A DNA stretch of 64,000 bases, taken from NCBI GenBank assembly GCA_964489425.1, contig CAZAYP010000013.1, positions 1 to 64,000 on the forward strand, written 5' to 3'. Every line of letters starts with the position of its first letter. The first letter of the stretch is position 1. The notes beneath the pieces were generated by a model. The model worked only from the letters and a program-made list of their open reading frames with translations. It was not told where the DNA came from and did no database searches. Shown piece after piece: positions 46,601 to 54,381 of the stretch. Source of the DNA: CAZAYP01 sp964489425 [NCBI: uncultured Verrucomicrobiota bacterium]. Lineage in GTDB: Bacteria; Verrucomicrobiota; Kiritimatiellia; RZYC01. A program made the position numbers and the translations under genes.

Positions 46601-49600
46601 CCGTCAGCCAGAAAACGCGGTTGGTGCTGCTGCCATCGCGTTCGGTGATGGCGCCATCTGCCGCCGTGTTGGTGGCCACCACGAGATACGCGCTGCCCAG
46701 GCCGCCATAGGTCATGGTCCGGTATTCTGGCGCAACGGCGTCGTCATCCGTTACCGTAAACTCAAAATTGGACACCGTGACCAGCGAGTCGTTCAGCTTG
46801 TCGCGATCCGTGTCCGCCACCTGTACGCTCACGGTCCACGTGCCCAGGGACATCTCGGCATAGCTCACGCGCTGGGTGCCGCCAATCTCGTGATCCGCCG
46901 CCCAACTCGCCTGCGGACTGTCCTCGGCCGGGGTGGGCGTACAAGGCGTCACCCCGCCCACCTGACCCTCAGGCCGGAACAGACGGAACCAGTTTGACGC
47001 GCCGCCCCACACGCCGCTGTAGATGTCGCGAACCCGCGAGGTGAAGGAGAATCCCTGGGTGGCCAGGTCCGCATCCGTCACGCTGTACGCCTTGGTGGCG
47101 TCGCCGCAGATTCGCAGGTAGTCGGTGCCGCCCTCGATCTGTGGCCCGGCGCTATCGTCGTCGATCACCTGGGCGGCGGTCAGGAAGGTCAGCAGGTAGT
47201 TGGTCCGCACCGTACGGTCGTACTCAATGTTGTCGCCCACCTCGCCGACCGCGTCCGCGTACGCGCCGCGGTCGTTGTCCTCGTCCTCAGCGCTGATCGT
47301 GATGTAGTAGGTGTTGTTGGTGTCAAAGTCGCCGATGGTGAAGGCGTTGTTCTGGTACGTGGTCACGCTAAGGCCGCCATTGTACCCAACCACCCGGTTG
47401 CTGAACATGTTGTTTTCCGGCGTGCCGGCCACGTTGTTGGTCACGCTGCCCAGCGAGTACCACACCTCCCAGTTGGGCGTCACTCGCCCGTCCGGGGAGC
47501 CGATGTTGCATATTTCGTTGTGGTTGGTCAGGAACACGCCGCTGGGATCGGTCCAGCCGATGGCAAAATCAATTTTATTTCCGGCATTGGCCAGTTCCGC
47601 ATCGGTGATCGAGGTGTTGGTGGCCACCCCGTTGTAGTTGGTGGTGCCCAGGTACACCAGGGACGGGGTGGGCCCCGCGATGTCGTCGTCCGTGGACGAG
47701 AGCGTGAAGCTGATGTCGCTGGCCGCAGATAGCGCCCCCTGTGCGTCGCGCGCCCGGACCCGCAGGTTGTACGATCCGTTGGCCTGGCCAATCAGTTCGG
47801 TCGTGTCAAGGTACAGCGCGTTGCTGGCCACGTTTTCGCGGTGCGTGATGGCCGCGTTTTCGCCCAGCGCCCCGCTGTTGAACTCCACCAGGTAGCTGGT
47901 CACCTTGTCATTCGCATCCGTGGACCGATCCCAGGCGAACCGGACATTGCCGTCCACGCTTTCCACGTTGCCCGCATCGTTGGTGCGTGCCGCCAGGTTG
48001 CCCGGCGCCGTAGGCAGGCTGTCGTTCATGACCCCGCTGGTGTTGAGGGCTACATCGAACCACGAATCAATGTCGCCATCCGACAACTCTTCATCCCACG
48101 CTGAGGCATCGCCCGCACCGTCGTCGAAGCTGTACTTGAGGATGTTGAGCGCATCCAGCGCATCCGTGGTCCCATAGGCGGCCGTGGTGTCGCCGTCGTT
48201 GGCCCACCCGCCCGGCACCACGGCGTGGTAAGACGCCACCGTAAATCGGCCCGTGATGCTGCCGGCCAGGCCCAGGTCGTCGCGGTCGATCTTGATTTCC
48301 ATGACGTTGTTGGCTGCCGAGAAATTGCACTGGTCGTTGCCGAGGGTGGGTGGCGCGTACCAGCTGGATCCGCTATCCGCATAGAGCTCAATGCGTTGGC
48401 CCACGCCGTTGATGGTATGTACGATGATGTTGCGCTCCGGGTAATGGGCGTTGGCGGTGTCGTTGTAGTCGCCGCCAATGGAGGTGCCGGAATCATCTGC
48501 CATCCAGGTCATGGCGTCGTCCGCATTGTTCCGATCGCTGTCCACGGCAATCGCCAGGTACGGATACGCGATGTCCGTGATGTCACTGAACGTGGCCAGA
48601 AAATAGATGTTGTCGGCATCGGCGAACACCCGGAACTCGGTCAGGTCCACGTCATCATCGTGGTCCGAGTCTTCGCGCGCTTCCCAGTGCTTATCCTTGA
48701 TGATGAACTCGTTGGAGCTGACCGTGGCGGAGTTGACCACCGTGGGCGCAATCCCCAGCCAGTCGGAGGGGTCGCCATCAATGGTGATGGATCGCACATA
48801 GCCCGTGCCCTGGACCACGAAATCGTACGTAGCCTCACTGCCGTCATCGTTGTTCACCGTGATGGTGGCGGTGCGGGTCCCCGTGGCCGTGGGGGTGAAC
48901 CGGACGGTTAAGTTGGACTTGGTGGCGGGGGTCACGGTGCTCGGGAATTCCCGCACTACGAATTCCGCGGCTTGGGCGCCGCTGGTGGTTACGCCCGAAA
49001 TCGTCAGCGCCCCGCTGCCCGAGTTGGTGACGAAAAAGGTGTGGTCCATGGAGGCGTTGACCTCTACCCGCCCGAAATCTGTTCCGTCGTCCAGGGTGGG
49101 GGAGGTGTCGCCATCGGCGATTTCAGCGGAATTCGTGCCCAGCACGGCGATTTCCGGCCCGGCGGCAAACCGGATTTCCATGTCGCCGTTGTTGGAGTTG
49201 ATGGTGAAGGACCCGCTGCCCAGGGCGGGGGTGAACCCGGTTGTGTTGAGCGTAAACTTGGTGCTATCAAAGTCGATCAGATTCCCGGCGTTCATGATGG
49301 TCCAGGTATAGGAGGCGGTGTTGTCAAACCCGGGCGGGTTGCCGATGATCTTGATGACCACGTCGTTGCCGTCCGTGGCGTTGATGTCCACGTCGCCCGT
49401 GCCGCCGCCAATCAAGAAATAATCGCACAGCTGGCCCGTCATGTTGGTGGACGAGATATTCCACAAAATGTTGGCGTTGTTGTTCAGCGCCAGCGCGGCC
49501 GCGCGCATGGTGCTGTTCGTGCCCTCAACATCCGCGGGATCCACGGTGCCGTTGACCGTGAGCGTGCCCAGGGCGCGGTCGCCGAAATCCCCCATCAAGG

Positions 49601-52600
49601 TGGCGCCGCTGGCCACGGTCACATTCTGGGCATCCACCAGGCCCCCCATGATCAGCTTGCCGGCGTTGACGGCGATGGTGCTGGCATTGGTGATCCGGCC
49701 AATGGTCAGGGCCCCGTTGCCGGTTTTGTTGAAGTTCCCGGCGCCGGAAATCACGCCGCTGACGGTCATGGTGGTGCTGCCCGAGTCCACCTCGATGGCG
49801 CCAGTGCCGTCGGCGGGGATGTGCACATCCTTGGTGGTTGAACCGTTGGCGCCGGTGTAGAGCAGCACGCCGGTGGTCCCGGTGTCGCCGAGTTGCACCG
49901 CGTTGGTGGCGGTGCTGTCGCCCAAGGGCTGATCTGTGGATGCGCCGGCAATGGTCGGCACGCTGACCTTCCCGTTCAGGATTTGAATGCCGCCCTGGGC
50001 GGTGCCGCCATAGCTGTTGTTGCCCGCCAGCACCAGCGTACCGGATCCGGTTTTGATCAGCTTGTGCGCATAGTCGTCGGAAGCGCCGCTGATCGGGCCG
50101 CTGAACGTGGTGGAGGTGTTGTCTCCGCCCACGGTGAGCAGCGCGTCGTTGCGCAGGGAAATCGTGCCGCCACCGGCAACGGAGCCCACGGTGTCGTTGG
50201 TGGCCGTGAGCGTGGCGCCGCTGGCCACGGACACCGCCGACCCGTTGGGGATGACGTCGGCTGCGCCCAGGATCATGGTGCCATTGCTGATAATCGTGGC
50301 CCCGGCATACGTCGAGGCAAACGACAAGTTCAGGATGCCGGCGCCATCCTTGATCAACTGCCCCACGTTGGCGCCCACGGCGGCGTTGGAGACGCTCAGG
50401 TTCCCGGCCCCGCCAAAGAACACGTTGCGTCCACCCGCGTCGCCGTTGATGCCGCCCACCAGGGTCAGGTTGCCGGAGTCGGAGCTGATGCGTGCGGCCG
50501 CGGCCAGCGTGATGGCGCCCTGCCACTTGTTGTTGTATTGGATGTTGCGCAGCGCGCCATCCTCGGCCACGCCGCCCCCGGACAGGGTGAGCGGTTCCGC
50601 GTCAAACGTTTCGGCCGAGCTTCCCGGGGCCAGTTCCAGCGCACCGCCGACTGCCGCCGTGGTGCCGGCCGCGGTGCCGCCCAGCGCCGAGGCTTTCACG
50701 ATGCGCAGCGGCCCGTTGTTCACGGTCATGGTGCCGCTGAAATCGCTGGCATTGGCCTGGTAGGTCAAGGTCATCCGGCCGCTGCCCTGCTTGGTGACGT
50801 TGCCCGTGCTGCGCAATTGCGTGTTGAACGTCAGCGTTTGCGCGGATTCGTTGGTCCAGCTCTGGTCGGCGCCGATGTTGACCCGCTGGATGGCCAGCGC
50901 GTGCGTGCCGCCGGATCCGGAACTCACGGCAATGCCCGCGCCGTTGATGGTCATGGCCGGGGTCACGCTGCGGTTGGTAAACAGCAGGTTGCCGTCGGCA
51001 TACTCGTTGAACCGCAGGCCGGCCGTGGTGACGGCGGCCGTGTTACTGATGGTGGTGCCGTTGGCAAAACTGTCGCCGAAGATGGCTACGGCGGCCGCGG
51101 CCGGAACCGTGTACCCGGACCAGTTGGTGGCGTTTTCCCAGGCAAACGTGGTGCCCGAACCGGTCCAGACCGGCTCCACCTTGTTGAGTAGTTCAGCCCA
51201 ACTGCGGGCCACGCGCACCTCGTCGAAGTAACAAGCCCCCGGCGAGTTGGCCCCGCCCGCGCCCAGCCGGACGCCGTTGAGCGAGATGATCCGATCCGCC
51301 GCCAGCGTCGTGGTCGCGTCCCAGGCCGCCGGCTGCACCGACGGAATCGCGTCGGTCTTGTAATACCCCTTGGTCGAGAACTGCTTGGTCTGGAAGTCGT
51401 ATTTGCCGATGATGATGTAATCGCTGCCCACGCCCGCGGTCAATGAGTAGGGCGATGCGGTTTCGCTGCTGCCGCCATCGTAGGAGCCCAGCCCAAGCTT
51501 CTGGTCCTGGCCGGCAAGCTCGCCAAAGAACGCCCGTTCCGTGCCGTTGCTGCAGAACGACAGGCCCATCCAGCGATCCGCGCCGCCCGTGGTGTGGTTC
51601 ACAAACGCGGCGGCGAAAATAACGCCGGTGTTCACGGTCGGAAACGTGCGGTACGCGGTCAGGCTTTGCCCCGCCCCGGGCGTCACCACCACCTTGTTGC
51701 CCAGGTTGGTCGGATAGCCCGTCACGTTGCCAAAGCTGCCGGCGGAAATCGTGTAGGCGCCCGCCGAGCTCTCGACCCACGTGTTGCCGTTGGTCCACCC
51801 GAAGCCGCCGGACTTGGCGTTCAACTGCCCACCTTCGTCGTACATGAACTCGTCCACGATTTCCCACGCGCTGTAGGGCGGCTTCACCCAGTACGTCTGC
51901 ACGTCGGTCTTGTGGATCGCCGCCGCATCAAAATTGCCCACGCCGCTGGTCGTGCTGACCACCGTGGCCGTGGAAATATTGGCCGTGGTCATGGCCAGCC
52001 ATTTCAACTGCGCCCCGGGTTTGATGTCCGTGGTCATCGCCAGCCGCAGCGTCGTGTACGCCGGCAGGTCGATGATCTCTACGTAGTTCTTGGTGCCAAA
52101 ATTGTTGGTGGTCCACTGGAACCAGACTTCTTCCACGGAACTGGCCGCCTCGGCCGACGCGTTGTTCACATTCAGGTAGCAGTACGTCGCGTCGTTGCTC
52201 GTCACCGGCGTGCCAAGGCTCATCAGGCCGCTCTGGTGGTTCACCTCCACCACGGCCACGCCGCACACATCGTTGCCCGGCCCGCCGATGATGTCGTCAT
52301 CGTTGAACACGTTGATGACATAGCTTTTGCTGTTTTCGAGGTTGATGTTGAAGCTGGCGGGGTCGCCCCACCCCCACGCGCTGCCACCGGCGTCAATCGA
52401 TCCGTTGAACTGCACGTCGTTGTTCGGCGTCAGGGTGAAGCCGGTATACTCGCCCCACTGCTTGGTCCAACTGCCGTTATCGTTAAACTTGTGCCATTGG
52501 TCGCCCGTGGCCGCGGGATTCGACGTCTTGATAATCTGGTACCAAATATACGAGGTGGTGTAGGTTTTCCGCGTGAAATCCCCGGAATACCCGCCGCCCG

Positions 52601-52769
52601 CCAGGTCCAGTGCGTCATAACCCCAGTCTTCCGCTTGGGCCATCGCGCCACCCATGGCGATGACCAGGATCGGCATCACGACTTTTGCTTGGCAGGTGCA
52701 ACTGCACAGGCTTGAAATTTGGCCCACAAATCCCAGCCATTTTTTATTGGCCAATGCATGAAATCTCAT
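43686..52769 (-). CDS. Giant secreted protein with autotransporter-associated beta-strand repeats and repeated DDD-P modules
   Basis: A 3027-residue protein, longest in the window. Signal peptide with VVMPILVIAMGGAMAQA. Residues about 340-570 look like a LamG-type domain; about 580-1060 hold autotransporter-associated strand repeats (LIKTGSGTLVLAGNNSYGG, LIKDGAGILNLSFASTYAG). A choice-of-anchor D-like domain (about 1206-1325), a CBM9-like domain (SITIDGDPSDW, about 1330-1520) and Fn3 follow. At least four copies of a module joined by DDD-x-x-x-P (TDDDIAGP, IDDDSAGP, TDDDAVAP, SDDDVRGP) cover about 1680-2400. The end has Fn3 and a W-x-x-FYRV module, then an unrecognised C-terminal domain ending PTLDLH. 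There is no translocator barrel in the chain. The start rests on the frame and signal peptide; the ribosome site is weak. Confidence 0.85.
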   Translation of the reverse strand: MRFHALANKKWLGFVGQISSLCSCTCQAKVVMPILVIAMGGAMAQAEDWGYDALDLAGGGYSGDFTRKTYTTSYIWYQIIKTSNPAATGDQWHKFNDNGSWTKQWGEYTGFTLTPNNDVQFNGSIDAGGSAWGWGDPASFNINLENSKSYVINVFNDDDIIGGPGNDVCGVAVVEVNHQSGLMSLGTPVTSNDATYCYLNVNNASAEAASSVEEVWFQWTTNNFGTKNYVEIIDLPAYTTLRLAMTTDIKPGAQLKWLAMTTANISTATVVSTTSGVGNFDAAAIHKTDVQTYWVKPPYSAWEIVDEFMYDEGGQLNAKSGGFGWTNGNTWVESSAGAYTISAGSFGNVTGYPTNLGNKVVVTPGAGQSLTAYRTFPTVNTGVIFAAAFVNHTTGGADRWMGLSFCSNGTERAFFGELAGQDQKLGLGSYDGGSSETASPYSLTAGVGSDYIIIGKYDFQTKQFSTKGYYKTDAIPSVQPAAWDATTTLAADRIISLNGVRLGAGGANSPGACYFDEVRVARSWAELLNKVEPVWTGSGTTFAWENATNWSGYTVPAAAAVAIFGDSFANGTTISNTAAVTTAGLRFNEYADGNLLFTNRSVTPAMTINGAGIAVSSGSGGTHALAIQRVNIGADQSWTNESAQTLTFNTQLRSTGNVTKQGSGRMTLTYQANASDFSGTMTVNNGPLRIVKASALGGTAAGTTAAVGGALELAPGSSAETFDAEPLTLSGGGVAEDGALRNIQYNNKWQGAITLAAAARISSDSGNLTLVGGINGDAGGRNVFFGGAGNLSVSNAAVGANVGQLIKDGAGILNLSFASTYAGATIISNGTMILGAADVIPNGSAVSVASGATLTATNDTVGSVAGGGTISLRNDALLTVGGDNTSTTFSGPISGASDDYAHKLIKTGSGTLVLAGNNSYGGTAQGGIQILNGKVSVPTIAGASTDQPLGDSTATNAVQLGDTGTTGVLLYTGANGSTTKDVHIPADGTGAIEVDSGSTTMTVSGVISGAGNFNKTGNGALTIGRITNASTIAVNAGKLIMGGLVDAQNVTVASGATLMGDFGDRALGTLTVNGTVDPADVEGTNSTMRAAALALNNNANILWNISSTNMTGQLCDYFLIGGGTGDVDINATDGNDVVIKIIGNPPGFDNTASYTWTIMNAGNLIDFDSTKFTLNTTGFTPALGSGSFTINSNNGDMEIRFAAGPEIAVLGTNSAEIADGDTSPTLDDGTDFGRVEVNASMDHTFFVTNSGSGALTISGVTTSGAQAAEFVVREFPSTVTPATKSNLTVRFTPTATGTRTATITVNNDDGSEATYDFVVQGTGYVRSITIDGDPSDWLGIAPTVVNSATVSSNEFIIKDKHWEAREDSDHDDDVDLTEFRVFADADNIYFLATFSDITDIAYPYLAIAVDSDRNNADDAMTWMADDSGTSIGGDYNDTANAHYPERNIIVHTINGVGQRIELYADSGSSWYAPPTLGNDQCNFSAANNVMEIKIDRDDLGLAGSITGRFTVASYHAVVPGGWANDGDTTAAYGTTDALDALNILKYSFDDGAGDASAWDEELSDGDIDSWFDVALNTSGVMNDSLPTAPGNLAARTNDAGNVESVDGNVRFAWDRSTDANDKVTSYLVEFNSGALGENAAITHRENVASNALYLDTTELIGQANGSYNLRVRARDAQGALSAASDISFTLSSTDDDIAGPTPSLVYLGTTNYNGVATNTSITDAELANAGNKIDFAIGWTDPSGVFLTNHNEICNIGSPDGRVTPNWEVWYSLGSVTNNVAGTPENNMFSNRVVGYNGGLSVTTYQNNAFTIGDFDTNNTYYITISAEDEDNDRGAYADAVGEVGDNIEYDRTVRTNYLLTFLTAAQVIDDDSAGPQIEGGTDYLRICGDATKAYSVTDADLATQGFSFTSRVRDIYSGVWGGASNWFRLFRPEGQVGGVTPCTPTPAEDSPQASWAADHEIGGTQRVSYAEMSLGTWTVSVQVADTDRDKLNDSLVTVSNFEFTVTDDDAVAPEYRTMTYGGLGSAYLVVATNTAADGAITERDGSSTNRVFWLTDEYLAHLSAAPLYLAFGCLDAASGMSCGNNASTNQVCSWRLLNFATEATLLSSETTVPRWQVGLSSADGINRVVTNVWSFADQAQFTAGVIDDLYNASTSKVVAMLVDGDNDRTNDRAALASAQVGILGVYDEDTNTPVLLSFRVNGPVSAPGLALLDGEMTNAISMTGMVRDVNGVYGTGSGFAPRYSLYSPLGLVSNNDLLDGFNISNGDGTGTNFHYGKHQVRAWYEMNTLGTWTCRVTFADYDTDRTGDSAVGVSNFAFSVSDDDVRGPAMKGLDVVAMPELIHCDFFTDWDQHSEGDWSDADANGTWYGYGMYVGVGTSSDGDGRRAGFNTAGDYLVLPPKDYPGQLTLSAYLSGAGAETISVERANGAAWTRIAEMEVNNNDSYDNYAFQIYDTNTAVTLRVYCVTRDARSIYFDDVRVDGIATWTNLASLDVTFLAARDPGNSGVYEYRRTALDDPEPTGLGDGSTLGTGTNFTLAGGGLPEGIHTGYLFAVDNDVDRANDRTKGANTRYVVKIDRTQPTQPANFKLMDAGFDDESEAGIQWDPPGDDGLSPWHSYRVYWNYGDHDVAATDQYYDVTAYPELGVRQTNAIILTNLLSGQTYNLAVAGRDGAGNEGVLTAQTNILIGFLVVTQAEHVGGTKIKLKWTGSAAAKTYNVIYKDTTAYSDALTNASEWALLNETLSEPYYVDTNAFAMGDNLRFYRVSYKDRWDKGSHKKASAQVYVGKRIRLYSGRNWVTLPAVPDTNSVVFIFGSDLPRGILAALATRISWVGGGIDSWAATQQVYLANDAKWYYSMVGPGKSVGSLAGDAALPDNQPVIINIPGNGISTQLFFAGRLPATNYQPQISVIGGLSSTNRAYTFFTFNTPGNATTNMLNTLRDAGFRPWRGSAPISDAIWTYNKATQRNGYQIFYRNNTWQYFDGAWKNYSAGFLKSDDGLVVRSVTNVVPYLWKPVRAYNDPTLDLH

Positions 52770-53142
52770 GATGGTATCCGCCTTCTAATAAAACATTTTA
52801 CCTTTAGTATATTCCAAAAGTCAGCCGACTCCTTATGCTCCATGTATTAATATACGCGCGGGAAACCCCTTTGTTAAACATATTCCCATGCTCCAGATGC
52901 TAACTCCTAAAATATCCATATTAAGAGTCGATCACGGAGGACCGTTTATTCCCCAAAAAAGCAGAATAATTCGATACTGTTTGTATCATATTTGTGATGA
53001 ACAAGATAAACAAAATTGCCTCCGCGGTGTTGCGCAAGTAACCGTTCGGTCAACGTCCCGTTGAGCGCAGGTGCTGGTGTGCACCCCGCGGAGCAAACCC
53101 ATGCTGATCTTGGGAAATAGCGGGTTGCTTGGCAGGCGCGGA
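52770..53142. other. Intergenic region upstream of the 3027-residue gene
   Basis: 373 AT-rich bases with no gene. It holds the promoter at 52849-52877, a dyad TCAACG-TCC-CGTTGA (53050-53064), and GATAC-5-GTATC near 52976-52990. None of these follows the leftward kinase gene with a clear T tract, so no terminator is called. Confidence 0.5.
52849..52877 (-). promoter_or_regulatory. Promoter of the 3027-residue secreted protein
   Basis: Minus-strand TTAACA (52877-52872), 17-base spacer, TATATT (52854-52849): five of six at both boxes. The leader is about 73 bases. Confidence 0.6.
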
Positions 53143-54381
53143 TCAGTCCATCATGCCGGGGATCATCATGGTCATGCGGAGGCCGCCCTCTTTGAGGCTT
53201 TCCACGGTGACGGTCCCGCCGTGCGCTTCGACCAGTTGGCGCAGCAAGTGGTATCCGGCGCCCTGTCCCCGCAGGACCTTGCCATCGGCCGATACCACGC
53301 CCAGGTACGGCCAGTCAAAGCAGTGGTTGATCGCTTCAGGCGGCGGGGTGGGTCCGGTATCAATGATGGCGATCCCGACATGGGTGCCCATGGCGGTGGT
53401 TCGGACCTTGATTTCCGCGCCCTGGGGTTGGACATCGAGCATCGCATTGCTCATGGCAAGGAAGAGGGCTTCTTTCAGCAGATCGGCGCGGCCCTGGAGG
53501 GTAATCTGGGGCTCCTTGGTGGCCAGGTCAAAGCGAACATTCAGAGTGCCTGCGAGGGATTTCAGCCCGTCCGTCACCTCTGCCAGGACGGCTGCCGCCT
53601 GCCACGGTGTGCGGGTGAACGTGGCGTTGAAATCGGGCTTGCCGAGGCCGGCCCGGGACAACGCCAGGACCGCGCTGGTGTTCAGGCAGCGCAGTGCGGC
53701 CATGGCCGCGGGGGCGGCTGCTTCCGGCTTGAGCCCGGTTTTCAGGAGGGTCGCCAGGTCGGCGCCGGCTTGGCGCGTGCTGCGCTCGGCCACTTGGGCT
53801 GCCGGGCAGGCGGAGGCCGCGCTGCCTGCGGCCGGCAGGGGGGCCGCGGCCGCTGCGCTCGCATGCACGTAGACCAGCTTGTTGGATCCATCGGGGCCGG
53901 CGGGCAGCAGGCGGATGTTCAAGCGCACTGCGGCGTTGGACGGCGTGAACGTGCCGTTGACCTCGCCCGACAGGTCCTGATTTAGGAACGCCTGGATCGG
54001 GGCATCGGTTTTCTCGGCCATGCCGGACCCCAGCAGCTGCGTTTCTTCGGTGCGCAGGATGGCGCAGGCCCGCGGGTTGGCGAGCAGCACGTGGTTCTCC
54101 GGATCGAGCAGCAGGATGCCGTCGGAGAGATGCTCGGCCAGGGTATGGGTGCGGATTTTCTCTTCCACCAGCGAGTGCGAGATGTCGAAGCTGCGCTGCT
54201 TCAGGAACGCAATGTAGATCCAGACCGCGATGCCCACCAGCAGCAGGATCTGCCAGTCGGGAATGTTGTACTGGGCTTCGTGAAATCCTTTCATCACGAA
54301 GTAAATCATCAGCAATTCCAGCAGGATGCCGGCGGCGACCAGCAACTGCCACAACTTCTTGTTCGCCTTCTTGTTGCTCAT
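53143..54381 (-). CDS. Membrane histidine-kinase-like protein lacking the phospho-acceptor histidine
   Basis: A 412-residue protein with two membrane helices (residues about 10-30 and 43-60), a PAS-like domain (about 75-180), an Ala-rich linker, and an HATPase_c-like domain (about 285-410) with N-box EALFLAMSNAM and G2 GQGAGYHLLRQLVEAHGG. The dimerisation helix between linker and ATPase has no His at all, and the G1 box reads DTGPTPP with only one of two Gly. It is therefore probably a pseudokinase or a GHKL binding protein. The ATG overlaps the DUF342 gene stop (ATGA), so the pair are coupled. Confidence 0.8.
   Translation of the reverse strand: MSNKKANKKLWQLLVAAGILLELLMIYFVMKGFHEAQYNIPDWQILLLVGIAVWIYIAFLKQRSFDISHSLVEEKIRTHTLAEHLSDGILLLDPENHVLLANPRACAILRTEETQLLGSGMAEKTDAPIQAFLNQDLSGEVNGTFTPSNAAVRLNIRLLPAGPDGSNKLVYVHASAAAAAPLPAAGSAASACPAAQVAERSTRQAGADLATLLKTGLKPEAAAPAAMAALRCLNTSAVLALSRAGLGKPDFNATFTRTPWQAAAVLAEVTDGLKSLAGTLNVRFDLATKEPQITLQGRADLLKEALFLAMSNAMLDVQPQGAEIKVRTTAMGTHVGIAIIDTGPTPPPEAINHCFDWPYLGVVSADGKVLRGQGAGYHLLRQLVEAHGGTVTVESLKEGGLRMTMMIPGMMD

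Noticed and set aside
52806-52811. TATACT on the minus strand as a second -10 for the 3027-residue gene
   Set aside because: No -35 at any allowed spacing; the TTAACA-TATATT pair upstream is much better.
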